DNA of 50,410 nucleotides from an uncultured SAR86 cluster bacterium (GTDB lineage: Bacteria > Pseudomonadota > Gammaproteobacteria > Magnimaribacterales > D2472), in NCBI GenBank assembly GCA_902541175.1, contig CACBPP010000007.1, forward strand, positions 1 to 50,410, given 5' to 3'. Below are positions 1 through 8,091 of this stretch, piece after piece. Each line of letters begins with the position of its first letter. Position 1 is the first letter of the stretch. Under the pieces are notes generated by a model. The model was not told the DNA's origin and ran no database searches. It was given only the letters and a program-made list of their open reading frames with translations. A program made the position numbers and the translations under genes.

Positions 1-661
1 ATTTATTGGTTTCATCTGGAGAGATTTTTAAAAAAATTGGTTTTTTAAAATTAACCTCATCAACTTTTTTTTCTACTGAAATAATTAGATTCTGAAGATT
101 TTCTTTTAAATGTAAGTCTCTTAAGTCAGGTGTATTAGGTGAAGATATGTTAATTGTAATGTAATCAGCAAACCTATGAATTTTATCAATACAAAGCAAA
201 TAATCATTTATCCTTTGGTTGCCAGAGGAAGATTTGTTTGCGCCAATATTAACTCCAACAACTCCCTCATATTTCCTTTTTTTAAGATTATTAACCAAAT
301 AATCAATACCTTTGTTATTAAAACCAAGCCTATTAATAATAGAATTTTCAGAATAGTTTCGAAATATACGAGGTTTAGGATTGCCATATTGTGGTCTCGG
401 AGTAACGGTACCAACCTCTAAAAAACCAAATCCTAGAGCGCCTAATGCATCTATATAATCACCATTTTTATCTAAACCAGCAGCTGTGCCAAGTTTGTTT
501 CTGAACTTCATACCAAAAATATTTTGTTCATTTTGATTAATAATTTTTTTATTTAATACTCCTAATAGTTTCAATTTATATAAAAAATTGAGAGAATTCA
601 GTGATGTTGAGTGAGCAAACTCTGGAGGCAGAAATCTAAATATTTTAAGAAAAAAATTCAA
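1..661 (-). CDS. pyrD: Dihydroorotate dehydrogenase (quinone), class 2, partial (3' end outside window)
   Basis: This gene oxidises dihydroorotate to orotate in pyrimidine synthesis, passing electrons to quinone through FMN at the membrane. About 220 residues are readable without a stop from a TTG at 659-661 to the window edge. Visible landmarks are AAGLDKNG, VGTVTPRPQ, NRLGFNN, NISSPNTPDLR (carrying the class 2 catalytic Ser region) and LKISPDE. The N-terminal helix region before AAGLDKNG is the quinone/membrane part typical of class 2. The TTG overlaps the galU stop as TTGA, so translation is probably coupled to galU. The C-terminal third (FMN/phosphate site) is missing only because the window ends. 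Family identity is secure; the TTG start is inferred from the coupling and from the lack of an earlier ATG that would leave a full N-terminus. Confidence 0.93.
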   Translation of the reverse strand, partial: MNFFLKIFRFLPPEFAHSTSLNSLNFLYKLKLLGVLNKKIINQNEQNIFGMKFRNKLGTAAGLDKNGDYIDALGALGFGFLEVGTVTPRPQYGNPKPRIFRNYSENSIINRLGFNNKGIDYLVNNLKKRKYEGVVGVNIGANKSSSGNQRINDYLLCIDKIHRFADYITINISSPNTPDLRDLHLKENLQNLIISVEKKVDEVNFKKPIFLKISPDETNK

Positions 662-1518
662 ACAATATCCTTAATAATTTTTTTTACTGATTCGTTAATT
701 GAATCATCCCTCAAAGCGAGAGCAATGGTAGCATGAACAAAACCCTCTTTACTACCACAATCAAATTTTTCTCCATCATAGATCGTACCAAATACTTCCT
801 CATCAATTAACATGGATTTAATTGCATCTGTTAATTGTATTTCCCCAGATTTATCTGGTTTTGTGGACTTTAAATGCTCAAAAATTAATGGATTAAAAAT
901 ATATCTTCCACACACAGCTAAATCTGATGGAGCTTCATCTGCATTGGGTTTTTCAATAATATCATCAACTTTCATAATTCTTTCTGAAATCTTGTCTGGT
1001 TTTATTACTCCATATTTATGAATATTTTCTTTATCAATTTGATTAACAGCTATAACTGAAGATTTTTTTTCAGAAAAAATTTCTATTAATTGTTGTAAAC
1101 AAGATTTTTCAGAAAAAAACAAATCGTCTGGAAGCATGACAGCAAATGGATTTTTTCCAACTATGCTTTCGGCATGAAGAATTGCATCGCCAAGGCCATT
1201 TTGATTCTCTTGATTAATATAGTAAAACTTAACTTTTGAAAAAATTTTATTATTTATTTTTTCAGCTATTTCCTGTTTACCAGATTTGATTAATGTTGAT
1301 TCTATTTTTTTATTTTTTTTAAAATGATTTTTTATTGAGAACTTTTCTGGACTGGTTACAAAAATAATTTCATTAATACCTTCCCTTACTGCTTCTTCAA
1401 CTGCATATTGAAGTAGCGGCTTATCTATTATTGGAAGCATCTCTTTAGGGATTGCCTTTGATGCAGGTAAAAATCGTGTTCCAAGGCCTGCAACTGGTAA
1501 TACTGCTTTTTTAATCAA
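658..1518 (-). CDS. galU: UTP--glucose-1-phosphate uridylyltransferase
   Basis: The enzyme makes UDP-glucose from UTP and glucose-1-phosphate in the cytoplasm, feeding LPS and other glycan synthesis. The 286-residue length is normal for GalU. The nucleotidyltransferase signature GLGTRFLPASKAIPKEMLP lies near the N-terminus, followed by DKPLLQYAVEEA. LPDDLFF and the IIEKP and DCGSKEGF motifs follow in family order. It starts at TTG, 3 nt after the rhomboid stop, with no obvious Shine-Dalgarno, and its stop overlaps the pyrD start. It is the third gene of a tight nadK-rhomboid-galU-pyrD unit. Function is confident; the start codon is the only one that keeps the conserved N-terminal KKAVLPVAGLG. 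Confidence 0.95.
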   Translation of the reverse strand: MIKKAVLPVAGLGTRFLPASKAIPKEMLPIIDKPLLQYAVEEAVREGINEIIFVTSPEKFSIKNHFKKNKKIESTLIKSGKQEIAEKINNKIFSKVKFYYINQENQNGLGDAILHAESIVGKNPFAVMLPDDLFFSEKSCLQQLIEIFSEKKSSVIAVNQIDKENIHKYGVIKPDKISERIMKVDDIIEKPNADEAPSDLAVCGRYIFNPLIFEHLKSTKPDKSGEIQLTDAIKSMLIDEEVFGTIYDGEKFDCGSKEGFVHATIALALRDDSINESVKKIIKDIV

Positions 1519-1521
1519 TTT

Positions 1522-2145
1522 TTATATTCTCTTCAAAAAATTCTTATATATCATAGCAAACAAAATACCTGACATTAGACCTCCTAGGTGAGCATAATTT
1601 GCTACTGAGCCAAATCCAAATAAATCTAATATTCCAATGAATCCTAATAGCAGCCAAACAATCATGAATAAATATATTGCTGGTGGCAAATCATATCTTC
1701 CATATTTAGACTCAAACTCAAGAATCATACAAAAACCAATCAAGCCATAAATTACACCAGACAATCCTCCAAATAGGCTAGAGTTGGTAAATATATATTG
1801 AAGAAGGTTGCTTAGGATTGCGGAGAAAATTACAAGTACTATAAAAGTATAAGATCCATCAATATTTTCAATCTTTTCTCCCAATATATATATCCATAAA
1901 CAATTAAATGCTAAATGAGCAAACGAAAAATGTATAAATATTGGTGTTATTGTTCTCCACCACTGATTGTCTTCAAGGTAGGTTTGATTTAGATCCGCTA
2001 TAGATACATATCCTTGATTGGAAATAATTATCTTTGTAAAAGTTAAAGGCTCTATAAATACAATTAATGATCCAAAGTTTGAAATTAATGCAATTACAAT
2101 TGCTATGAAGATAATTGGAATATGATAATTTTTTAAAATATTCAA
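1522..2145 (-). CDS. Rhomboid family intramembrane serine protease
   Basis: A 207-residue multi-pass membrane protein of the S54 rhomboid family. It carries the loop-1 WWRTITPIFIH segment, the FAHLAFN motif of helix 2, the catalytic-serine motif GLSGVIYG and the histidine of YAHLGG in the last conserved helix, so the Ser-His dyad is intact. The first hydrophobic segment spans about residues 8-34. Rhomboids cleave membrane proteins within the bilayer; the substrate cannot be predicted here. It starts at TTG one base after the nadK stop (TAA-A-TTG) and lies 3 nt from galU. Its place between nadK and galU says little about its role. Confidence 0.88.
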   Translation of the reverse strand: MNILKNYHIPIIFIAIVIALISNFGSLIVFIEPLTFTKIIISNQGYVSIADLNQTYLEDNQWWRTITPIFIHFSFAHLAFNCLWIYILGEKIENIDGSYTFIVLVIFSAILSNLLQYIFTNSSLFGGLSGVIYGLIGFCMILEFESKYGRYDLPPAIYLFMIVWLLLGFIGILDLFGFGSVANYAHLGGLMSGILFAMIYKNFLKRI

Positions 2146-2146
2146 T

Positions 2147-3010
2147 TTAATTTTTAGAAATATTTAAGCTCCAACCTAACTTTTCTCTGCATGCCTCAAA
2201 AAAATCATTATCATTTGGATGAACTAATTTTAAAGTTTTCTCCATTTTAGATATTAAAATTTTCTCACCATATGGAATATCAATGTCGTCTTGACCATCA
2301 ACGCAAATTTTTGCATTTTCATTAGGTCCATCAAACAAATCCATTTCAACCTTTTCATCTGTAGAAATTACAAAGGGCCTTGAAGATAAGCTTTGAGGAA
2401 GCATTGGAAGAATTGTCCAAACATCTAAACTTGGATGAATAATTGGACCACCTGCTGATAAAGCATATGCAGTCGATCCTGTTGGGGTAGCTATTATTAA
2501 ACCATCTGACCTTTGCTCATAAACAACTTTGTCGTTTACATTTAACCGATATCTCATTAGCTGAGCATATGCACCAGAGTGGATAACAACCTCATTTAGA
2601 CCATATAAATGATTATTCCCAAATTTGGCAGAAACTAAATTTCTTTCTTCAATTTTATAGTTACCATCCAAGACTTCCTTAATAGTTTTTTCAAAATTAT
2701 CAGTGCTTATATCGGTAAGAAATCCTACATTACCCATATTAATTCCAAGAATAGGAATATCGTAATTTAAGTACTTCCTTGCAGCATTCAAAAGAGTGCC
2801 ATCTCCACCAAAAACTACAACAATATCGACTTTTTTTACAAATTCCTTGTGCTCAAGAACAGTAAAATTTTCATTTTTGTTATTTGAAGACTTATCAATG
2901 TACAAATTAATATCTAAATTTGATATCGAATTTATCATTAGATTAAGAGCTTCGTTATCAATACCATTAGATAAATCTTCTTTAACTAATATGCCTATTT
3001 CTCTAAACAT
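2147..3010 (-). CDS. nadK: NAD kinase
   Basis: ATP-dependent NAD+ kinase, the only route to NADP+ in most bacteria. It carries the diagnostic GGDGTLLNAAR motif, the INMGNVGFLTD segment and the DGLIIATPTGSTAY nucleotide-binding motif, and its length is normal (about 287 residues). A start 9 nt earlier (3019) is open, but that ATG overlaps a perfect TATAAT at 3018-3023, so I prefer the ATG at 3008-3010 (MFREIGIL). With that -10 element, transcription would begin about 1 nt before the ATG, giving a leaderless mRNA. It is the first gene of the nadK-rhomboid-galU-pyrD unit and is divergent from an acyl-CoA dehydrogenase gene. Confidence 0.95.
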   Translation of the reverse strand: MFREIGILVKEDLSNGIDNEALNLMINSISNLDINLYIDKSSNNKNENFTVLEHKEFVKKVDIVVVFGGDGTLLNAARKYLNYDIPILGINMGNVGFLTDISTDNFEKTIKEVLDGNYKIEERNLVSAKFGNNHLYGLNEVVIHSGAYAQLMRYRLNVNDKVVYEQRSDGLIIATPTGSTAYALSAGGPIIHPSLDVWTILPMLPQSLSSRPFVISTDEKVEMDLFDGPNENAKICVDGQDDIDIPYGEKILISKMEKTLKLVHPNDNDFFEACREKLGWSLNISKN

Positions 3011-3017
3011 AGCGCGC

Positions 3018-3023
3018 ATTATA
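3018..3023 (-). promoter_or_regulatory. Putative -10 element of nadK (leaderless)
   Basis: A perfect TATAAT on the minus strand, with a TTAATA hexamer 17 nt upstream as a weak -35. Its last base lies 7 nt from the nadK ATG at 3010, so the predicted transcription start is essentially at the start codon. No Shine-Dalgarno is possible with this start. The prediction is by eye in AT-rich DNA. Confidence 0.5.
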
Positions 3024-3089
3024 CAACTTATAAAAAAATGTATTAATAAGTTTTATATTTTCAATACTCGAAAAAATTAAATATACGCA

Positions 3090-3095
3090 TATAAT
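3090..3095 (+). promoter_or_regulatory. Putative -10 element for the first acyl-CoA dehydrogenase gene
   Basis: A perfect TATAAT in the nadK/acyl-CoA dehydrogenase divergent region. It lies 4 nt before an in-frame ATG at 3100 and 34 nt before the better-supported ATG at 3130. I see no convincing -35. A start near 3102 would give a leader of about 28 nt to the 3130 ATG. Confidence 0.4.
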
Positions 3096-3129
3096 ATTGA
3101 TGATTTTAATTAAAACAAATATCAATAAT

Positions 3130-4323
3130 ATGGCTAATTTAGATAAATTTAGAGAAGAAACAAAAGAATGGCTTGATAAAAACTGTCCTCCTTCGATGAG
3201 AAGTGGCGCAGACCCTAAGATACCGGTTGACGAGGTTTGGGGTGGCAGAAATGCAGAATATAAAAATCCTGAATCCAAACTATGGTTAGATAGAATGGGT
3301 GAAAAAGGATGGACTATGCCAACTGTACCTAAGGAATATGGCGGTGGTGGTCTTTCAAAAGATGAAGTTAAGGTGCTTAATGAAGAATTATTTAGAATTG
3401 GTGCAAAACAACCTCTGCTGAGTTTTGGCATATGGATGCTTGCACCTGTATTGCTTGAATACGGCTCTGAAGAACAAAAAAAAGAACATATACCAAAAAT
3501 TATTAAAGGTGAAATAAGATGGTGTCAAGGATACTCAGAACCTGGATCAGGATCAGATTTAGCGAGTCTTGCAACAAAAGCAGAAGATATTGGTGAGAAA
3601 TTTCTAGTAAATGGTCAAAAAGTGTGGACCTCATATGCAGATAAAGCAGATTGGATATTTGCATTAGTAAGAACAGGTCCTAAAGAACCAAAACATGATG
3701 GTATAAGTTTTTTGTTAATAGACATGGCTACTAAAGGAGTTAGCACAAAGCCTATTACACTCATATCAGGAAAATCGCCATTTTGTGAAACATTCTTTGA
3801 TAACGTAGAGGTTCCTAAAGGAAACTTAATAGGTGAGTTAAACGCTGGTTGGACTATTGCAAAAAAACTTTTGCAACATGAAAGAGCCTTCATTTCAAAT
3901 TTTGGTCTTGCTGCTGGTATGGGTAGTAAAAGAGATATTGTATCAATTGCTAAAAAGCATTTAGGTGAAGAAAATGGGAAAATTAATAATGGTTTTTACC
4001 GATCTGAAATATCATCACATAAGATTAAAGAGCATGCTTTTGGTCTTACTTTAAAAAGAGCTGGAGATGAAGGAGGTAAAGCAAGCGCAACAGCATCTAT
4101 GTTTAAACTTTATGGAACAGAACATAATAAAAAAAGGCATGAGCTTATGGTTGCCGCTTCAGGAATTAATGGAGTTGCATGGGATGGTGACGAATTTGAT
4201 GATAACGATAAGAATTTAACAAGAGCTTGGCTTAGAACTAAAGGAAACTCAATTGAAGGTGGAACCTCAGAGGTTCAACTTAATGTTATTTCTAAAAGAG
4301 TACTTGGACTTCCAAGTCAATAA
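3130..4323 (+). CDS. Acyl-CoA dehydrogenase, catalytic-type subunit of a paired enzyme
   Basis: FAD-dependent acyl-CoA dehydrogenase of about 397 residues, introducing an alpha-beta double bond in acyl-CoA. Visible are the middle-domain WCQGYSEPGSGSDLASL and VNGQKVWTS motifs and the C-terminal EGGTSEVQ. A Glu at about residue 251 in QHERAF aligns with the catalytic base of isovaleryl-CoA dehydrogenase-type enzymes. The next gene, 6 nt downstream, is a second acyl-CoA dehydrogenase lacking this Glu, which is the layout of heteromeric (alpha2beta2) enzymes such as the actinobacterial steroid side-chain dehydrogenases. The frame is open from TTG 3097 and ATG 3100; I prefer ATG 3130 (MANLDKF), where family similarity begins. 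The substrate is unknown. Confidence 0.85.
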   Translation: MANLDKFREETKEWLDKNCPPSMRSGADPKIPVDEVWGGRNAEYKNPESKLWLDRMGEKGWTMPTVPKEYGGGGLSKDEVKVLNEELFRIGAKQPLLSFGIWMLAPVLLEYGSEEQKKEHIPKIIKGEIRWCQGYSEPGSGSDLASLATKAEDIGEKFLVNGQKVWTSYADKADWIFALVRTGPKEPKHDGISFLLIDMATKGVSTKPITLISGKSPFCETFFDNVEVPKGNLIGELNAGWTIAKKLLQHERAFISNFGLAAGMGSKRDIVSIAKKHLGEENGKINNGFYRSEISSHKIKEHAFGLTLKRAGDEGGKASATASMFKLYGTEHNKKRHELMVAASGINGVAWDGDEFDDNDKNLTRAWLRTKGNSIEGGTSEVQLNVISKRVLGLPSQ

Positions 4324-4329
4324 TCATAG

Positions 4330-5469
4330 ATGAAATTAGTACTATCAGAAGAGGAACAGTTCCTTAAAGATACAGCAAAAAACTTTGCCGAAGAAAGATC
4401 GCCAATATCTCATTTTAGATCCTTAAGAGATAATAATGATCGTAAATTATGGGATAAAGATATTTGGTCAGAAATGGTAAAACTTGGCTGGCCAGGAATA
4501 TTAATTCCTGAGGAATTTGGAGGTTCTAATTTTGGAGTCACCGGTATTGGTGTCATATTACAAGAGTGTGCAAAAACACTAACGCCCTCTCCACTTTTTG
4601 CAACAGGTGTTTTAGGTGCTTATGCTATTTCTGAGTTTGGAAATGATGAACAGAAAAATAATTATCTGCCTAAAATTGTAAATGGAGAAATCACTACAGC
4701 ACTTGCAGTAGATGAAACAAGTCATCATGACCCATATGCCACTGAATTAATTGCTAAAAAAAGTAACTCGGGTTTCACTTTAAGTGGTAAAAAAATATTT
4801 GTAATTGATGGAGCCAGCGCTGATCTTCTAATTGTTCTAGCAAGAACATCTGGTTCAAAGGGTGATTCAACAGGTTTATCTTTATTTATTATGGATTCGA
4901 ATCAATCTGGTATTGAAGCAAAAAAACTTGATATGGCAGATTCTAGAAACTATGCAAATATATATTTTAATGATGTCAGTATCGATGAGTCATCGCTATT
5001 AGGAGATCTTGAAACTGCAGGAGAAACTGTTGAGAGCATTCTGGATATTGGGAGAATTGCTATGTCTGCTGAAATGCTTGGAAATGCAGAATCCGCCTTT
5101 GAAATAACTCTCGATTATTTAAAGCAAAGGAAACAATTTGGAGCATTGATAGGTTCTTTTCAAGCGCTGCAACATAGAGCTGCTGAAATGTTTTGTGAGA
5201 TAGAATTAACAAAATCTTCAGTATTAGCAGCTATGAGAGCAGCTGATGAAAATTCAAATGAACTTCAAAGACTATCTAGTCTTTCAAAAACAGTTGCAGG
5301 AGAAACTCTCCACTTAGTATCCAACGAGGCAATTCAGATGCATGGTGGTATTGGAGTAACTGATGAATATGATATCGGCTTCTTTCTCAAAAGAGCAAGA
5401 GTTACTGAGCAGATTTTTGGTAGTGCAAAGTATCATACTGAGAGGTATGCAAACTTAAGCGGTTTTTAG
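4330..5469 (+). CDS. Acyl-CoA dehydrogenase, probable non-catalytic partner subunit
   Basis: A 379-residue acyl-CoA dehydrogenase fold with N-terminal LSEEEQFLKDTAKNF, a degenerate middle domain and a C-terminal helical domain (YLKQRKQFGALIGSFQALQH, then MHGGIGVTDE). At the position where the upstream partner has the catalytic Glu this protein has Gly241 (DIGRIAM), and its C-terminal motif does not supply a Glu either. By analogy with heterotetrameric family members it likely completes the FAD or active site of the upstream protein rather than acting alone. It lies 6 nt from its partner and 14 nt from the acyltransferase gene. The non-catalytic role is an inference from alignment by eye. Confidence 0.83.
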   Translation: MKLVLSEEEQFLKDTAKNFAEERSPISHFRSLRDNNDRKLWDKDIWSEMVKLGWPGILIPEEFGGSNFGVTGIGVILQECAKTLTPSPLFATGVLGAYAISEFGNDEQKNNYLPKIVNGEITTALAVDETSHHDPYATELIAKKSNSGFTLSGKKIFVIDGASADLLIVLARTSGSKGDSTGLSLFIMDSNQSGIEAKKLDMADSRNYANIYFNDVSIDESSLLGDLETAGETVESILDIGRIAMSAEMLGNAESAFEITLDYLKQRKQFGALIGSFQALQHRAAEMFCEIELTKSSVLAAMRAADENSNELQRLSSLSKTVAGETLHLVSNEAIQMHGGIGVTDEYDIGFFLKRARVTEQIFGSAKYHTERYANLSGF

Positions 5470-5483
5470 AGGGTCTTTATATA

Positions 5484-6374
5484 GTGGTGACGACAATCAA
5501 ATCAATATTAATTGGTTTAATTACGTTTATTTTAATATTATCAGAACTTATATTAGGGTTTGGCACTCTTGCAATAATTAATATACCAAGAGCAATAATT
5601 CCTATAAAAGCGTTTAAAATTCATCTCAGTAAAGTATCAAACTTCATTGGAGACCTCACTGTTTATGGTCTAAAGATTATTATGCTTATCATGCATGGTG
5701 ACAACATTAAATTAATTGAAAAGAATAAAGAGTTTGCTCTAGACGAATGGTACATGGCCATGTCGAATCATCAATCATGGGCAGATATTTTTGTATTGCT
5801 AGTTGCTGCAAATTATAAGATTCCTCTTTTAAAATTTTTTATGAAAAAAGAGTTGTGGTGGATACCTTTTATTTTTTTAGCGAACAAGACATTAAACATG
5901 CCTTTTGTAAATAGACATTCAAAAGAGGAGTTAGAGAAAGATCCCTCCCTAAGAACAAAAGATTATGAAAATACTCTTAAATCTTGCAAACGTTTTCTAA
6001 GATCTCCATCTACCATATTTAGTTATGCTGAAGGAACAAGATTTACAAAAGAAAAACATAAATTACAAGAATCGCCTTATCAGAATCTACTCATTCCAAA
6101 AATTGGAGGCATGGCAACCGCTCTATCTGCAATGCCAAAAATCAACACATTAATTGATTACACTCTGGTCTATAAAAGTGATAAGAGAAGTGCATGGAAT
6201 TTTTTAACTGGTGAAATGAGTGAAGTTAAAGTTCTTGTTACAAAACATAATATTCCTGAAAATCTTAAGAATAGAAATTATTCAGAAGATCAAAAATATA
6301 GAGAGGATTTTAAAAACTGGATTGAATCAATATGGGATCAAAAAGATAAAGATATAGAAAATTTAAAGTTCTAA
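5484..6374 (+). CDS. 1-acylglycerol-3-phosphate acyltransferase-like membrane protein
   Basis: A 296-residue PlsC-superfamily acyltransferase. It has an N-terminal hydrophobic segment (about residues 5-30), the catalytic HX4D motif in MSNHQSWAD and the substrate motif YAEGTRFT. Its length and layout resemble the YihG-like group (about 300 residues) rather than short PlsC enzymes. It probably transfers acyl chains to a lysophospholipid or a similar acceptor in the inner membrane. The start is GTG 5484, with AGAGGG at 5468-5473 ten nt upstream; GTG 5487 is the alternative. It follows the acyl-CoA dehydrogenase pair closely, so co-transcription is likely. Its 3' end overlaps the convergent rraA-like gene by 12 nt. 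Confidence 0.82.
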   Translation: MVTTIKSILIGLITFILILSELILGFGTLAIINIPRAIIPIKAFKIHLSKVSNFIGDLTVYGLKIIMLIMHGDNIKLIEKNKEFALDEWYMAMSNHQSWADIFVLLVAANYKIPLLKFFMKKELWWIPFIFLANKTLNMPFVNRHSKEELEKDPSLRTKDYENTLKSCKRFLRSPSTIFSYAEGTRFTKEKHKLQESPYQNLLIPKIGGMATALSAMPKINTLIDYTLVYKSDKRSAWNFLTGEMSEVKVLVTKHNIPENLKNRNYSEDQKYREDFKNWIESIWDQKDKDIENLKF

Positions 6375-6848
6375 TTTTTTTTTACTGATAATCCATCCAT
6401 TACTGTCAATATAAATCCAATCACCAGGATTTATTTCTACTGAACCAAGTTTTATTGGAACGTCTTTTTTTCCAATGCCCACAGATTTATTTGTTTTTTT
6501 TGGATAAGTGTTTTGTGCGTACACTCCTATATCAATGTTCTGAATAATTTCAACGTCTCTGATGCAACCATTTGTTAATATTCCATTCCATTTATTCTCA
6601 TATGCTTTTTGAGCGATCTGATCACCAACCATTGAGCATAATTCTGATCCAGTATGTTCAATCAATAAAACTTTTCCTTCGGCATGTTCATTCACAAACT
6701 CTTTGACAATACTGTTTGAATGTTCACACTTAGCTGTATGAATTTGACCAAAAAATTTATTTTTTGAGCCATATGAGTTCAAAAAAAGATCCCCTATTTG
6801 GATATCATTAAATTCATCACATATATCAGGTACAGAAAAGTTATACAT
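6363..6848 (-). CDS. rraA: RraA-like protein (RNase E regulator / class II aldolase-like fold)
   Basis: At 161 residues it matches the length of Escherichia coli RraA and shares its order of motifs: N-terminal PDICDEF, FFGQIHTAKC, then AYENKWNGILTNGCIRDVEII. E. coli RraA inhibits RNase E, but relatives with the same fold are Mg-dependent aldolases or oxaloacetate decarboxylases. The GCIRD motif here keeps the Arg-Asp pair typical of the enzymatic branch, whereas E. coli RraA has Gln after Arg. The role is therefore open between regulation and catalysis. A TAGAAT hexamer lies 6 nt before the ATG, consistent with a leaderless start, although AGAAG next to the ATG could be a weak ribosome site. 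Confidence 0.8.
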   Translation of the reverse strand: MYNFSVPDICDEFNDIQIGDLFLNSYGSKNKFFGQIHTAKCEHSNSIVKEFVNEHAEGKVLLIEHTGSELCSMVGDQIAQKAYENKWNGILTNGCIRDVEIIQNIDIGVYAQNTYPKKTNKSVGIGKKDVPIKLGSVEINPGDWIYIDSNGWIISKKKLEL

Positions 6849-6854
6849 ACTTCT

Positions 6855-6873
6855 ATTCTAAATCATTCTAAAT
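6855..6873. repeat. Short direct repeat ATTCTAAAT x2 between rraA and the NMO-like gene
   Basis: The 9-mer ATTCTAAAT occurs at 6855-6863 and 6865-6873, one helical turn apart, in the short divergent intergenic region. It could be a regulator site or simply the -10 region of rraA: the minus-strand copy nearest the gene reads TAGAAT, 6 nt before the ATG. Confidence 0.45.
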
Positions 6874-6917
6874 TTAATGTAATATAAACTGTATGAAGTA
6901 TTTCTTTGGGAGTATTT

Positions 6918-8072
6918 ATGAAATCACAAATTTGTAAGATTCTTGATATAGAGTTTCCTCTTATAGCATTTAGTCATTGTAGAGATGTTGTTGCTGCTGT
7001 ATCAAAAGCAGGCGGTATGGGTGTTCTTGGAGCTGTTGGCCTATCTCCTGAAAAGCTTGAAATTGAATTAAATTGGATTGATGAGAATATAGATGGCAAG
7101 CCTTATGGTGTTGATGTTTTGGTACCTAATTCATATGTTGGCAAAGGCGAAAATCTAACCACAGACGACTTAAGAGCAATGATACCTCAAGAACATAGAG
7201 AGTTTCGAGCAGACATTTTAGAACAACATGATATAAATGCAGCTGATTTAAGAAGTGGCGATGCCTCTGAAAAAATAGAACAAAGTTCAAATCAAGTCTT
7301 AGGAGCAGGACTTGATGGTGCCAAAGAAGTGCTTGAGGTTGCTTTTTCTCATCCAATTAAACTTGTAGCAAATGCATTAGGCGTTCCTCCAAAATGGATG
7401 TTAGATATGGGGAAACAAAATAATGTTCCTGTTGCAGCGCTAGTTGGAGCAAAACAACATGCAGTTAAGCAAGCTGAAGCAGGGGTAGATATTATTGTTG
7501 TATCTGGCACTGAAGGAGGCGGTCATTGCGGAAGTGTTTCAACAATGGTTTTAGTTCCTGAAGTTAGAAGAGCTCTTAAATCATATGGTGATTTGCCTAT
7601 ACTTGCAGCAGGAGGTATTTGTACTGGTGAACAAATGGCAGGTGTTATGGCTATGGGAGCGGACGGAGTATGGTGTGCTTCTGTTTTTCTTCCAACAACA
7701 GAAGCTGAAACATCTGATAATATTAAAGAAAAATTAGTTGCTGCATCATCAAGTCACACTGTTAGATCAAAAAGTAGAACTGGAAAACATTCAAGACAAT
7801 TAACATCTCCATGGGTTGAAGCATGGGAAGGTAAAGATGCGCCAGAGCCACTACCTATGCCTCTTCAAACAATGGTGAGTGAGCCAGCTCTTAGGAAGGT
7901 TGCTGATCAAGCAGCAATTGGACATGAAGGAGCTAAACAACTTGAAACATATTGGGTTGGTCAAGGAATTGGATTGGTAAATGAATCCATTACTGCCGGA
8001 CAAACAGTTCAAAAATTCAAAGAAGAATTCATAGACTCCTATGAAAGGATTAATGAACTTATTTCTGATTAA
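6918..8072 (+). CDS. Nitronate monooxygenase-family FMN enzyme
   Basis: A 384-residue TIM-barrel protein of the nitronate monooxygenase / 2-nitropropane dioxygenase-like family. Visible are KAGGMGVLGAVG near the N-terminus, SGTEGGGHCG with the catalytic-type His, and the phosphate-binding LAAGGICTGEQM followed by GADGVW. Such enzymes oxidise alkyl nitronates, but many homologues have other, unassigned roles. The start is ATG 6918, preceded by GGGAG at 6908-6912 (spacer 5 nt); an earlier TTG at 6906 sits inside that site and is rejected. A TATAAA at 6883-6888 could be its -10. The glycosidase gene follows after 19 nt. Confidence 0.8.
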   Translation: MKSQICKILDIEFPLIAFSHCRDVVAAVSKAGGMGVLGAVGLSPEKLEIELNWIDENIDGKPYGVDVLVPNSYVGKGENLTTDDLRAMIPQEHREFRADILEQHDINAADLRSGDASEKIEQSSNQVLGAGLDGAKEVLEVAFSHPIKLVANALGVPPKWMLDMGKQNNVPVAALVGAKQHAVKQAEAGVDIIVVSGTEGGGHCGSVSTMVLVPEVRRALKSYGDLPILAAGGICTGEQMAGVMAMGADGVWCASVFLPTTEAETSDNIKEKLVAASSSHTVRSKSRTGKHSRQLTSPWVEAWEGKDAPEPLPMPLQTMVSEPALRKVADQAAIGHEGAKQLETYWVGQGIGLVNESITAGQTVQKFKEEFIDSYERINELISD

Positions 8073-8091
8073 ATTAATTGGACAATTCTAA

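Noticed and set aside
3011-3019. An upstream ATG for nadK at 3017-3019
   Set aside because: It overlaps a perfect TATAAT and adds only three non-conserved residues; ATG 3008-3010 fits better.
3003-3431. Open frames antisense to strong genes (for example 3003-3431, 39544-39897, 43319-43810, 47833-48138)
   Set aside because: They lie opposite conserved enzyme genes, show no family motifs, and are expected by chance from the complementary codons.
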